From Elysia chlorotica (Eukaryota > Mollusca > Gastropoda > Plakobranchidae): a stretch of DNA of 64,000 nucleotides. The DNA lies in assembly GCA_003991915.1 (NCBI GenBank), contig RQTK01000312.1, positions 389,412 through 453,411 of the forward strand, given 5' to 3'. Shown here one piece after another: positions 22,501 through 37,200 of this stretch. The notes under the pieces are model-generated. The model was not told the origin of the DNA, did no database searches, and saw only the letters and a program-made list of their open reading frames with translations. The number at the start of each line of letters is the position of its first letter. Positions within the stretch are counted from its first letter, which is position 1. A program made the translations under genes and the position numbers.

Positions 22501-25500
22501 GTTGCTGAATTTTTTCCCCTATCCAAAATTGGGATATATCTGGGTTCATTTTGTGAAATCCGCCATATAAGCACAATCCTTAGAACTATAAACTTGAATG
22601 TTACAAGTTTTAAGCGATTTAATTGTCACCATTAAAATTTAAGTCTAGTAATAACTTTTTCTCTCTTTCAGCATTCAAATTTTGTTTGAAATATTCAAGA
22701 AAGACTGAGTTCAGGAAGCTTTGTGACAATGTAAGTTTATGATCAGTGGTAATGTAGGAAAGTATTTAGTTTTGAGGTATTTCATCAACTAGTCCAAAAA
22801 GCTTTAAGCGAGTGGTGTTATGCTTGAATTGAAATTAACAAATAGTTGTCCTTTTTATTGAAATTGTTAAAAACACAGGGCTCTTATATGTTTAACTCAA
22901 TCCCACCTATGTCAGTGTAGCCCAAGCAAGTCCCTGCCCCTAAGAGAAGGTACATTAAAAAAAAAAAAAATTGGATGTGAACTAAAAAGATAAAATTATG
23001 AAATAAGGTGGGGAAAAAAATGAGACATAATGCTGGTGGATCTCTGTCACATCAGAATCTAGGGTTTGGTAAAATAAATTCACCAAATTTAATTTCTGGG
23101 TCTATCATTCACCCCCAACTCCAACATAGATCTACATTCTCACTCCATTCATCAGCTGGACCTGGATCGACACTGAGTCCTTACCCTCTACCGCCATCTC
23201 ATCATCTGCATCTCTCTCCCAATCGTCATTTTTATTGTATTCAGGGGATCACCCATAGAACTCATAGCTTGGGCTTGAAATTGTTCACAATCGATAAAAA
23301 AACCCGGCGAAGTTTAAACTTAAAAGTTCGTTTTTAGATCTAATCCTGGGCTAAACACGAACTAAAAAAAACAACTAAACAAAGCTTGAAGTGAATAGTA
23401 AATGAGGTTTACCGGAGATTACCGTAAGTACAAAGTTATGAAAGTAAACACGTCGAAATTAAATGTTTAATTTTTGTTTGATCTTCAGCTGCGCACTCAC
23501 TTGGCCCATATTCACAAGCACCAGCATCAGCAAACAGCTATTAATCTGAACAACCCCGAGTCTCAAGCCATGCATCTTGAAACCAGGCTGGTTCAACTGG
23601 ACAGTGCTATCAGCATGGAGTTATGGCAGGTAGTTGCTCTATTATATTCTTTTAGATTCCTGCTTCCATTTTACTAAGAAAAGTTAACACTTCATTGTTT
23701 CTATTACACAAATATTTTACATCCATCCCAGTATCATAAGAATTGACAAGTAATATACTCTGATAAAATACTTGTCCTTGGTCTCAGTGGTTTTAAAAAT
23801 TGTTCTTTGATAAGTGGGGGAATGGAGCGTTTAAAAATAATAGATAACATAAGCATGTTATTGGGAAAGTTTTGATTTTGGAACATTGAAACATATTTGC
23901 TGCATTAGGCCAAAAGATGGTCTCCCGTGCTCATGCTAATTTCTGTTGCATTTCTTTTTTTAAATTTTTTTTATTTCTTCAATCCATTAAAAAGTAGCAC
24001 TTGAATTTCTTAAATTCAAAATTTGGATAGCGCTGTGTTGTAGGTCCTATAAACAACATTGTGTTAGTCTTGTAGTTGTAAGGTTTTCAAAGGAAAAAAA
24101 AGCTGTGATTTTGTCACAGATTCACTCCTTCTGCTGGGCATCTTGATGAGAGGTGCTCCCTTCTTTTTGTTTAAACTTTTTGCTATTATTCTCTGTAATG
24201 GCCAGTCACACCAACAGATTCAAAAGCATCATCTGGTTGAAATAATAGGAGAGGGGGGAAATATTTGAGGGATGGACGCACCACTGTTCTTTGCATGTGG
24301 AAGGAAGAAAGATTTATGATATTGGCCTATGAAGCTTTTTGACGTGTGCGTTATAATCTTTAAGGTGTACAATGGCTTAAGTTATAGTATAAATAACTAT
24401 TGAAATGCTTTACTACCCTTAGAGCAATCTTCATCTCACGATGAAAATAGTTTACAAAACTTGGTGTGTTTATTTTTACTTGCAGGAGGCTTTTAAAGCA
24501 GTTGAGGATATTCATGGACTTATTACCCTATCAAAGAAACCACCAAAGCCGTCACTTATGGCAAATTACTATCAAAAGTTGGGCTTGGTTTTCTCCAAGT
24601 CTGGGAATCACCTTTTCCATGCTTGCACCTTGCACCGCTTGTTCAACTTGTCAAGAGAGCAAAGGAAAAACCTGTCTCAAGATGAGCTTCAAAAGTATGT
24701 TTTTTGTTGTTGTTTGTTTTATTTTGTTTACTCCATTTTTTGTTTCTTAACATTTTTTTTGTCATTTGCTCTTTCAGATTTGTTGATACCCTGTAAATAA
24801 TAATAAAAAAAAAAAGATAACCAACACATGCCTACCTACCTGTCAATAATTCCATGACTTGCATGAACAATTTTTTCAGGATGGCCTCAAGAGTTCTCTG
24901 TGCAACCCTTGCAATTCCAATCCCACCAAGCAGGAATGTGATTGGAAACCTGCTGGTATTGGATGAAAGCGCTGTGGAGAAGCAACGCAAGCTTGCCACC
25001 TTGTTGATGCTGCAAACACCCCCAACTAGGCAAAGTCTAGTCAAAGACCTGGTAAAGAGCTTATATTCGCCAGTCTATTTCCACATCATTACTTTGACTT
25101 GCATTCAAGTACAATCGAACTTGAACCTATTCAGATGTAGATACCAGCATCAAATGCACAGCCAATTATACACACATTTGTAAGAGAAAACTGGAAAGCG
25201 CTGTGGAACAATATGACAACCAACAAATTGCACTCTGTCCAACCACATTTCGGTCACTGGGCAGGAATTTTTCAAGCTAGACGACGAGACCGTGTGGTAC
25301 TTGATCTTACTCACACCTTTCTATTGAGAGGTGAAGAGCCTCCACTCTGTCAAACCGGCAACTGTCAATTGTCCATTAGTCACATTCTGGGACTGTCCGA
25401 TTTTTTTACCGGGAAAGAAATTGGTATCTAGCTTCCAAGCTACTAGAGAGCATATTTACTTATGTTAGTCCTCCTACTAAGGTACCTGCTTTTACTATTC

Positions 25501-28500
25501 AGATAAAGGAGTCACCGTTGCTACTAGTATAGCGCATTAACTGTCTTAGAACATCATGGACACAACGTAGCTGTTACTGTGTTGACGTTCCGTTAAAACA
25601 AACTCGCTCACTCGAGAACAATGCGAAGATTTGGTTGCCACTTTTCCTGAAATTGTCGGTATTCTGTGACTTATAATGGGTCCGGATCCTCTGGTAATCT
25701 TTCTGATGTTCAGAAAAGGTTTTTGTCGAAAATTCGGACATATTTTTTTCTTCTGGAAAAAAAATCCCCTGTTTATATGTGCCTATCAGTCCTCATTGCT
25801 TGCTGAAAGCCTATATCCACAGTCACGAGGACAATTAGGTTTTTTCAACTGGCTTATGTTTATCAAGATGTTGTGTCTTTTCTATTGTTTATAAATTTGC
25901 ATAGTAGTTTAATCGATGTCGGCACTGCAGTTGACCGTATCCGGGTTACCTTTAACCTCCTGGTTGTCTGACCCCTTTTTAATTCTTCTGAATAATACCG
26001 ATCTGTCCATCCTCATCCAGTCCGTGTCTTTTCTGACAAATTGATTTCTATTAGGATGTGTTTGATCTTACTCAGATCTATTGACTATTCCAATGACGAG
26101 ACTTTGCCAAACCGTTATAAGCTTATTGATAATTAGGTTAGCGAATTAACGTGTGTACTCATCCTGTAACTTTGATAAAAAAAACAATAATCAAGGTCTG
26201 GATCTAGCAAAAGCCAGATCTAACCAAGATGGATCTTATGTTGTAGCTACGATAGGCACATTCTGCATCTAATATAATTTAATTAAAAGTTTTTAGTACT
26301 AATAATTTAATATTTTGGTATGATATTCTCGTCTGCTTTTATCCTAATGAAATCATATTATATTCAATAAACATTATAATATAGGCCCAAATGGAACCTG
26401 ATAAACAGGAAAATCTGTTGTCTGTATCATTTACAGGCAAATTATCTGTTAATGAGTAGTAGCAAATATAATGCATATATATCAGCTCACAGACATTTTC
26501 AGAGTCACTTAAAATCTAAAAATTCTCAGCCAGGTTAGGGGAGCACTCTGAATGCAAAAAGTTGTGAGTTTCTGCAATTTCATGTATTAAAATTAATATA
26601 TACAAAGCACAAAAAGTTATAGGTTACTGATTTTGATTGTTCATATTTTTTTCATTAATTCGAGTTTGGTTGACATTTTTAGATTAGTACTCGGACTTAC
26701 ATAATAGATTAAATGTGTGTCATAGGCTGAGAACACATCCAAAAGTAAAATTTGTAATTATTTTTACCTCAGGTGAAATATGGCAGCATTCAGTTTGCCC
26801 ATGCAGACCTGCAAAGTCTATACCAGTTTCTGGAGGTTGATTTCCATCCTTTGAGCCTGTACAAGAAAGTGAAACCAGTGGTGGAGTTCATTCAACAGAA
26901 TGAAGATCTTGCTCAGTATGTTCCTCAGCTGGAGGACATAATTATCACAAGGGTTCTCAAACAGGTCAGTTGTTATAACTTTTAATTTAAAGTATGTCAT
27001 AATTCTAGTGAGGCATGGATTGTAATGAGAAGTGCATTACTTGTTAAATTATAATTAAATGGATTTGCTAATCGGAGACGTGCTGGAATCAATGAATTTT
27101 ATTTTTATGACATTTCAGCGATGCAAATTTTCTGGATATTTATTTTCCTTTTTTAAGAAATAGCAGTAAATGTCTGTCTGGTTTGATTGCTTCACTTTTT
27201 TGCATGAAAGGTTGAGTAACAAATATTGAGCCAGTTGACACCATAGCATGTGTATTTTCTACTTCATTTTGAGCTGAGGGAAAATAGATACAATTATATT
27301 TACAGTATATATGTAGTGGTCTCCGCCTAAACATCTGCCCCTCAGGATACAAGAAAAGCTGGTTCTTAAGCGGACAAGTTCTTACGTTTATTTGGAAAGG
27401 GGTGTTACTGAGTATACTATATATGCAAGTAGCCACATTACTTTTATTTCACTTGCGTAGTTGTTCAAGTCCCACCCACTCCTTTGTAATCGGATACCGG
27501 TTTCTCGTAACTAAACGATTGTCCCCACTGGTATGTCTAGAGCAGACAGATGTACAATTTACACCTCCATGTCAACGTTTTTGATTTTCTAGCCAAGACT
27601 AATAGGTGGCAGGAGTTAGCGTGACAAATTCATGGCTGGAGAAATTTGCCCCTAGTCCAACCGCACAGCTCCTAGCGTTTTTAATCAAGTTCTACTGTCG
27701 AGAAGAGAAAGAGTGAGAGATAGAGACAGTAAAAGGAGGTTACGAAAAAAAAGAGATGAGAGAAAGAGGTAAGGGAGGTCGGGAACCAAAAGAGATAGAG
27801 AGAGAGAGAACAAACAACTTTAAAAATTTAACAAGGAATCAGATGAAGGCACCCTGCGTGAATGGCCAACTCCCACTTTCTGGTCCGTCCAATAACCATG
27901 ATTTTCAGTCTAGAGCAGCTACATGTCAAACTCTACGAGTTCCCTGCCCATAGACTAAAACGTGAGTGGAGTTGTTTGATGTCAACAACATATATATATA
28001 TATATTATTTTTTTTCTCCAACACCGCCTGGGAAAACTAATCTTTCAGAATAGCAGAAGCAACATATTTGATAGACTTGCACAGCCATACAGACTTTAAA
28101 AAATGGCGCATATCAAAGGGTGTGTAAGGAAGAACTGAAACATGCAACTGCCACCGTGCTCATTGTCTCTTCCCTTAAACTTGTCTCCAGTCTCTATCTT
28201 TCTTTCCAGTCAGCATTGACAAACATAAATACAAACACACATGCAAGCAAGTTTAGTAGAGCATAAATTCTTTGGTTACCATAATAATAACAAAAATAAA
28301 ACACAATTTCAGGTGTCACAAGTTTATCAACAAGTCAAGTTCAGCCGCTTTGCAGCTCTGGTGCCATTCGCTTCTGAATATCGCCTAGAGAGTGTGATTG
28401 TGGATGCTGCAAAGACACTTGAACTGCAGGTAAGGGCTTAGGTTTTACAACAAGAAATAGAAAGCTTTTCCTCACCATAGATAAAATGTTTGTTTAAAAA

Positions 28501-31162
28501 ATGAATATGGATTCTATCTAGAGAAGTTCAATTTTTAAAGTGAAATAAGGCCATGATTTTTATACTTGTTAAAAATTGGGTGTTTTAGTTTTGTAATTTG
28601 CCAATTCCATCTCGCAGTTATCATTAGCATATGAGCAAAGATCAAAAGGTGCCAGGAGGTCTAAAATTCAGAAATTCGTAAATGAATTTATTAATACTTT
28701 CTAGCATGAAGATTAGCACTTCAGTAAATGGTCTTTATGGTTAGGAACATGTGTAGCGTCTTATTTTCTTGTAAATATTGTTTTTATAATGAGTTGGAAG
28801 AGTGTCTGATGTGACAGGTCACGTATGTTAATTGCAAAAATGTTATTACTTGAAATAAATGTGGCGGATTTCACAAAATAGGTACACTGAAGTGGTGCTA
28901 ACTTTCAAGTTGTACTTTATATTATAAAGTGATGGCACAAAATTTTGTTCGAATTGAAAAAAAAATAATTTATAATGAAACTTCACAATAGAAGTAGTTG
29001 ATTCCTACAAATGAAGATGGTTTGCCTGAAATTTATTTAATGCAGCTTTTTTCTTAGCTTTTTAGCTTTATATTCAACTTGTTGGCTCTTAAATATCGTA
29101 CAGGTTCGAATAGATCATCGCTCAAGATCTCTCAGCTTTGGTACTGATCTAGGTGTGTCCCAGAAAGAAGACATCCCTGAAGGTCCTTACATTCAGAGTA
29201 TGCCAAGTGAGCAAATCAGGAACCAAGTCATCAGCATGGCACAGGCTCTTAACCAAGCTCAGGAGATCATTGGGCCCAAGAAAAGCACCCTGGTGAGATA
29301 TTAAGCACAATTCTGCCAGTAACTGCTCTTTTGACGTATAGAAGTGTATGAATTGTAACTTTCAGTCTACATCCACAATTATCAGTTTACTGACTCTTCA
29401 GAGATAGTCATATCATACATATCATTCATTTATCAATGGGCAACATGACTATCTTGATTATGTTTAGTTTAAGACTCTTCATTTCCTGTGGAACATAAGG
29501 CTGCAGCAAATTCCCTTCACCGAACTTTGTTCTGGCTAGTCCTCTTCAGCTCGGTCCATGTGCTAACAGATGTTTTTATCTCCGCATTAGTGGAAACCCC
29601 AATGATCAATTAAGTGAAAATTAAATGTTGAGGTATATTTCTTTACCTACTAATGAATCTCTAAATTTTCAGAAATCTCTCTTAATACAGTCAACTGATA
29701 TTTTTTAACATTGTGGTTTGCATACTTTTGTCTTGACTCATGTATGTCACTATTAAAAAAAAAAAATCCACTATACTTTTTCAATGAATTTACAAGTCTG
29801 TTATTCTTTTTTTATCAGATAGAGTATATCTATTGAAACCTGCATTTTTCTTTTACTGTTTGTGTAGATTGAGGAGGAAGAACTTAAAGCAACAATCCTG
29901 AATAACTACAGATTGTCAGCCAGGAAAGAACATGCTCGTATACTTCAGAGAAGACATATTATTGAAAACCGCAAGGAGCAGTTGGAACAGAATCAGGATC
30001 AAAGGGTGAGGAAAGATGTGAAATAGAATGTTGGTAAAACTTGATTGGTTAAAGCACTAAACAGGAAGCCATTTTGTGGAGTTTGTAACAATTTATCCAG
30101 AACTGCAAAGTTTTTTCCTAAGAGTTTGCTAAAATTAGAAAGGGGCTAAGGTAGAGTTAATCCGGCCTGTTGTGTTTTCTCATATTGCCACCCAAAACTT
30201 GCTTTTTTGGTCTGGCTAATCATAATGGCCAACATAAAAATAGCAATCCAGGCTCCACGGTTGGCATCAGAACTCTGTGCTGATCACTACAAAACTGGCT
30301 TACAAGTAAAACTGCACAGACATATGTAGTAGACGGTAGAAGGGTAGACACTGTTATCCATCTGCTCTTACTCAGAAGTTAATACTTAGTCATTTCCTAA
30401 ATATTTCAAAGCAACAAGCATAGGAAGAATTTTAAGCAGCCGCTCAAGGTATTTAATAAAAAAAGAAAAACCCAGCAAATTACAGAAGAGTGTTTCAGAC
30501 ATGGTAAGCTATATAACTTTTTTTCTCGCTGATCAGGAACGTGAAGAGCAAGAGCAGCAAGATGAGATGAAGCGCAAAGCATATGAGGCAGAAATGGCTC
30601 GCCTTGAGAGGGAGGCAGAAGAACGTAACAAACAACGCCAGATGGAGGAGCATGAACAGATAAAACGCCGCCATGTTAAGGAGAGGCTAGATGAGCTACG
30701 AAAGACACCACAGGGTTCCAAGATCCTCCAGAACATAGATGAGGAGGTTTGTCTTTTCCCAGTTATACAAAGCTGTATCAAAGGACTCAAATTATATACC
30801 TTTTACGTTTAAATGATAGACTTTCTCCTCATTTTGGACCTCTTTCTATCTCTCTCTCTCGCTGTCTCTCACTCTCCTCCTCTCTCTCTCTATCTTTTTC
30901 TCTCTTTAGAACTGTCGATCCCCTTCTCTCTTTCTGACTCTCGATCTCCTTCTTGGTCTAGCCTCTCTTCCTCTCTTCGTGCTTTAACTTATCTCTCTCT
31001 GTCTCCCTCATGGCTTTTTAACTTATCTGTGTGTGTGTGTCTCCTCTCACATGCTTTTTCTATTTCATTCTCACTGTCTTTTAAACTCATTTACATCTTT
31101 TCTCTCTTCCTCTCTCATTCTTATTCCCCCTCTGTCTGAATGTATGTCTGTCTGACTGTCTT

Positions 31163-31207
<45 letters not shown>

Positions 31208-31235
31208 CTCTCTCTCTCTCTCTCTCTGTCTCACA

Positions 31236-31282
<47 letters not shown>

Positions 31283-34200
31283 TCATGGGGCCACAAAGTT
31301 ACCGCCAAAGTATAATGGACAATAGGTTTTTGGGTTTATTTAATTTTTCAAATATATTTTTCAGACTTTGTCTCGCACTGTTGGTTCAGCCAATGACAAT
31401 GGTGTTAGTTAAGTAGTATATTAAATTCACACAAAGCCTGGATGTTGCTGACCTTATGTTTCTGAGACAATGACATGAAAATTAACACACGCAAAAAAAA
31501 AAAAACAAGAACAAAAGAAATTGCTTTTAATTAATAACACTAGTCCTTGATGTAGTTTTTAAAGTTATGGTTAGGCTTTTGTTTAAGTCAATATTGATAG
31601 CTGAACCTAAGGAGCTTCACCATGGATTAGGTTTGCAGTGACTAGTCGCGCTAAAATTTTTTTTTTTTTTTTGAGGTAAACCGTAATATATACAATGATA
31701 AGAGATATAGATATACTGTCTTCAATGATTGTATTTTAATATTCCCTTTGTCCCACAGGAAATTGCAGAACTTGATGTTGATGAAATCATGGCCAAACAA
31801 GTGGAGCAGCTTGAGAAGGAAAAAAAAGAGCTGCAAGAGCGCCTGAAAGGACAAGAGAAAAAGGTAGTTTTTTATCCTCTCTCTTAATATTCCAGGTTTA
31901 ATTGTTTTGCCTGTGTCATTGTTCATTAAGTGAATTTTTTCCCCAAAAAGGCCTTATAAAAGAAATGTATGGAAATTGAGCTACGTCAAAGTGATGGCCT
32001 ACCAAGTAGGTAAGGTCTGAGGGAAAAAAATTGATTTAAGTGCAGGTTCTCTTTTTTAGCTGTCACTGCTTTAATTTTAATGTCTTGACACATATAGCTC
32101 CTAATGCAATGCCATGGAAGCTAGTCTTGACACTTTTCACACTCGGATACCATATCAATTTGACCCATTTAAGTTCACTCTATATAATTTCCCTGATAAA
32201 TTTTACAATTATTTTAGGTTGACTACCTGGCAAGAGCCAAACGTATTGAAGAGCTTTCACTTCTACAAGAACAAGCTGAGGAGGACCAAAAAGCCAGGAA
32301 ACTATTCTGGGAAGAACAGGAAAAGCTAAGGGTATGAAACATTTTCTATCTCAATCAGTACATTACTTTCACATCTTTTTTTTCCTTCTGTAAAATACAT
32401 TTTCCATATTTATTTTGTATTGAAGTAAGGAATTTCAGATTTATTATTTTCCTACCTTGGAAATGGTCGCAACTGAATAATAGATATATAAAAGAACCCA
32501 GCATTTAGTTGTTGATTTTATTTAGTTCATTAGTCTATCAGTTTACTTCGTGTTACAAATTATAGTTTTTCTGTTGTCTAAAATATGAGGGAATCTTTAA
32601 TATTTTTTGAAATTTGAATTTCAGATTGAGACAATGAAGGAAGAGAGGACTCATGCTTTGGAAACAAAATCCAGACTTATTTTGATGAGAGCAGACTTGG
32701 ATAGTTTCACAAATGGTCTCAAAAAGGCTAAAAAGTCTGAGTATGAGGTAAGGAAACTTTTCACCATCAGCCGAGAAGTAATATTTCAAGAAATACCGGA
32801 GTTGAACGTCTGTTTCTATACTGCCACCCATTTTAAAATATCCTGATAATGACGATGACACTTAGCCAGATTTTAGATTATTTTTTTCATTTAGGTGGTG
32901 CCTTAGGGTGTTCAAACACAGCTTTCTACGTCAGTATGTTTTCCATCAATTACTGTTCTGTACCAGGAATACTTAGACTTAGAGCTGTACTAATCATTGT
33001 TAATGTTGTAAAAGCATTTTATGTGCTGTAAAAAAAGGCCTACGATGATTTACATTGCCACCCAGGTTATCTTTTGGGCTGGTTCATCATTATGGCCAAC
33101 ATCAATTCGCTATCCAGGCTCCACGGTTGGCATCAAAACTCAATGCTGATCACTACAAAACTGGCTTACATACACAAAAAAAAAAAAAAAAAAAAAAAGA
33201 AGAAACCCTTTAGAAATGGGAATTTTCAATTTGTGATAATTTGTTGGAATATTCCCTCTTTATATAGATAAACTATTCTAGGGTGTTATGGTGTTAAATT
33301 GTATCAAATTTTAAAATTAAAAGTGGATGCATTGCAAGCTCATCATGGTTAGAATCTTGTGTCAAAAACATTTTATGTATAGCTGTGCTGTAAAAAAGGC
33401 CTGCGATGTTTTACATTGCCTCTCAGGTTATGTTTTGGGCTGGTTTATCATTATGGCCAACATCAATTCGCTATCCAGGCTCCACGGTTGGCATCAAAAC
33501 TCAATGCTGATCACTAAAAAACTGACTTACAAATTGGGAACTCTCCATTGGTGCTTATTTCGAATTTTCAAAGGCATATTCTCTCTCCTTACATAGTTCT
33601 TAGAGAGTGAAATTCAGCTTAAACAACAATGCTAATACTACCAGCCATAAAGATGTATTTGTAGACATTGTAATTAATTCAGTATTTTTATTTTTAAAAA
33701 TTCTTTTTTTGCTGTAAGTGTAAAAAAGGCCTGCTATGCTTTACATTGCCAACCAGGTTATCTTTTGGGCTGGTTCATCATTATGGCCAACATCAATTCG
33801 CTATCCAGGCTCCACGGTTGGCATCAAAACTCAATGCTGATCACTACAAAACTGGCTTACATACACACATAAAAACTATTTAAAAAAAAAGACCTAAAAT
33901 TCCCCATTTGTGATAATGTGTTGTTGGAATATTCCCTCTTGATATAGATAAACTATTCTAGGGTATTTTGGTGTTAAAGTGTTTTAAATTTCTGAAATTA
34001 AAAATGGATGCATTGCAAGCTCATCATGGTTAATATTTTGTGTCAAACATTTTATGTATAACTGCTGTAAAAAAGGCCTGCGATGTTTTACATTGCCACC
34101 CAGGTTATCTTTTGGGCTGGTTTATCTTTATGGCCAACATCAATTCGCTATCCAGGCTCCACGGTTGGCATCAGAACTCTGCGCTGATCACTACAAAACT

Positions 34201-37200
34201 GGCTTACATACTCACATATAAATAATGTTAATGAAAAAAAAAACATTTAAAAAATTGGAATTCCTCATTTGCGATAATGTTTTTTTTTTTTTTTTTTTGG
34301 AATATTCCCTGTTGATGTAGATAAACTATTCTAGGGTATTATGGTGTTAAAGTGTTCTAAATTTTAAAATTAAAAATGGATGCATTGCAAGTTCATCATG
34401 GTTAATATCTTGTGTCAAAAATATTTTATGTGTAGCTGTGCTGTAAAAAAGGCCTGGTTTGTTTTACATTGCCACCCAAGTTATCTTTTGGGCTGGTTTA
34501 TCATTATGGCCAACATCAATTCGCTATCCAGGCTCCACGGTTGGCATCAAAACTCAATGCTGATCACTACAAAACTGACTTACAAATTGGGAACTCTCCA
34601 TTGCTGCTTATTTCGAACGTTCAAAGGCATATTCCCTTTCCTTATATAGTTTTTCGAGAGTGAAATTCAGCTTAAACAACAATGCTAATACTACCAGCCC
34701 TAAGGCTGTATTTGTAGACATTGTAACTAATTCAGTATTTTTATAACATTTTTTCCCCCTGTAAAAAAGGTCTGTGATGTTTTACATTGCCACCCAGGTT
34801 ATCTTTTGGGCTGGTTTATCATTATGGCCAACATCAATTCGCTATCCAGGCTCCACGGTTGGCATCAAAACTCAATGCTGATCACTACAAAACTGGCTTA
34901 CATACACACATAAAAACAATATTAAAAAAGAAGACCTAACAAATGTGAATTCCCCATTTGTGATACTGTTTTGTTGGAATATTCCCTCTTGATATAGATA
35001 AACTATTCTAGGGTATTATGGTGTTTTACATTTCTAAAATTAAAAATGGATGCATTGCAAGCTCATCGTGGTTAATATTTTGTCCAAACATTTTATGTAT
35101 AGCTGTGCTGTAAAAAAGGCCTGCGATGTTTTACATTGCCACCCAGGTTATCTTTTGGGCTGGTTCATCATTATGGCCAACATCAATTCGCTATCCAGGC
35201 TCCACGGTTGGCATCAGAACTCTGCGCTGATCACTACAAAACTGGCTTACATACACACATAAAAATATGTAAAAAGAAGAAAAAGAAACTTTAAAAATGG
35301 TAATTTCCATTTTGTGATAATGTTTTGTTGGAATATTCCCTCTTGATATAGATAAACTATTCTAGGGTATTATGGTGTTACAGCGTTTTAAATTTTAAAG
35401 CTAAAAATGGATGCATTGCAAGCTCATCATGGTTAATATCTTGTGTCAAAAATATTTTATGTATAGCTGTGCTGTAAAAAGGCCTGGTTTGTTTTACATT
35501 GCCACCCAAGTTATCTTTTGGGCTGGTTTATCATTATGGCCAACATCAATTCGCTATCCAGGCTCCACGGTTGGCATCAGAACTCAATGCTGATCACTAC
35601 AAAACTGGCTTACAAATTGGGAACTCTCTATTGGTGCTTATTTCGAATGTTCAAATGCATGTTCTCTCTCCTTATATAGTTCTTAGAGAGTGAAATTCAG
35701 CTTAAACAACAATGCTAATACTACCAGCCCTAAGGCTGTATTTGTAGACGTCGTAGTTAATTCAGTATTTTTATAACATTTATTTTGTTTTGCAGGAAAA
35801 ACTGGAGGCATTCAAGAGGCATCTTGCGGAGGAAAGAGCCATCAGAATGTGTGAGCGCAAAAAGAAGCGTAAAGAAGAAAGAAGAGTCAAATGGCTTAGG
35901 GAAAAGGAAGAAGCAAGACAAAGAGCTGTTGACGAAATGATGAAGAGAGGTATGTTCCTTAAAAAACATTTCTGAACCCAGGTTCCACCAGACAGTTTCA
36001 TAGTAAGCAAATTATTTTGTACACCCCTGATCTGAAATTCTGCTGGAAAGGGTTTAAGCTAAATTTAACCTTTTTTTAAAAAGTGTACTCTGTCGGCAAA
36101 TATAATGTAAGCCAACTTAACCTAATTGGTCGGCTTATTGCTAAAAAGGTACATTAGATATTATTATAGGTATGGCATATAATTTGTAAACAGTTTTTTG
36201 GGAGAAAATTGCTTTTAAATATAAGATTTATTTTTTTACTGGTCTTTCAAATAAAAAGCTTTCTGTGCTTAAATTTCATCATGAACTATATTTTTAACAT
36301 GACATTTTTGACACACATCAAATGCTGCTTTGTTTTAACGACACAATACAAAGAACTGAAATGCTATTTCAGATAGGGAAGAGAAAGAACGTCTGGAGCA
36401 AGAGAGGAGAGAAGAGGAGGAAAGGGCCTATTTAGAGAGGAAAGCTAAATTGGATGAACAAATGAAGAAACAACTAGCACGCGAAAAGGAGATTGAAGAA
36501 AAAGAAGCAAAACGCAGAGAGGAAGAGAGGCAACAGTGAGTTTTTGCTCTTATGGTGTATGTGTTACTTCTTCAATGAGCATAATGGACCTGCCACTGTT
36601 ATTATTTTTTCTGGATTCATTCCGTTTTTTGTTGCTGTTTTTTTTTTTTAATCGAGTGATTTTCTTTTCTTCTTCCGGTTTTTCATTGTGAAATTACGCC
36701 CCTTCAAATAGGATTTTTAATAGGCATTTTGTACATGTATGTGAATCGTGTCTATGATTCCTGATTTCCTCCCTGTAGATTCCTGATTTTAGGAGGTTCA
36801 GATTCCTCTTTTCATATTTAGGAGTGGCAGGTTAGAAATAAAATTTGAAATGATTTTCCCCAGATAAACACGCCAACCATCTTTTGCTCTATATAAACAT
36901 TTCTTAATTTTGATTCACCAAGCTGACAATAAAATGAGCGTAAAAGATTTTGTGTGTGTGTGAATACAAGCTGTTACATAAAAACTATCATCATAAACAT
37001 TCTAAAGCATAGCTTATTTGCTCATGTATTCAGAACCGAACAGAGGCGTAGAGGCCCAGAGCCTGAACGTGATGGCGGCCGCGAGGCGGAGGGAGAGTGG
37101 CGCAGAGGCGCACCTGCTGAGGAACCTGAAGCTGCAGCCGAGAGCAAAACTTGGCGCCCCAAGCCCGGAGGATGGAGGGACCGAGACCCAGAGAGAGAAG

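Noticed and set aside
23008-23337. 109-codon + frame in an EIF3A intron
   Set aside because: It is Ser/His/Pro-rich with no motif, and lies between well-defined EIF3A exons whose phases do not include it.
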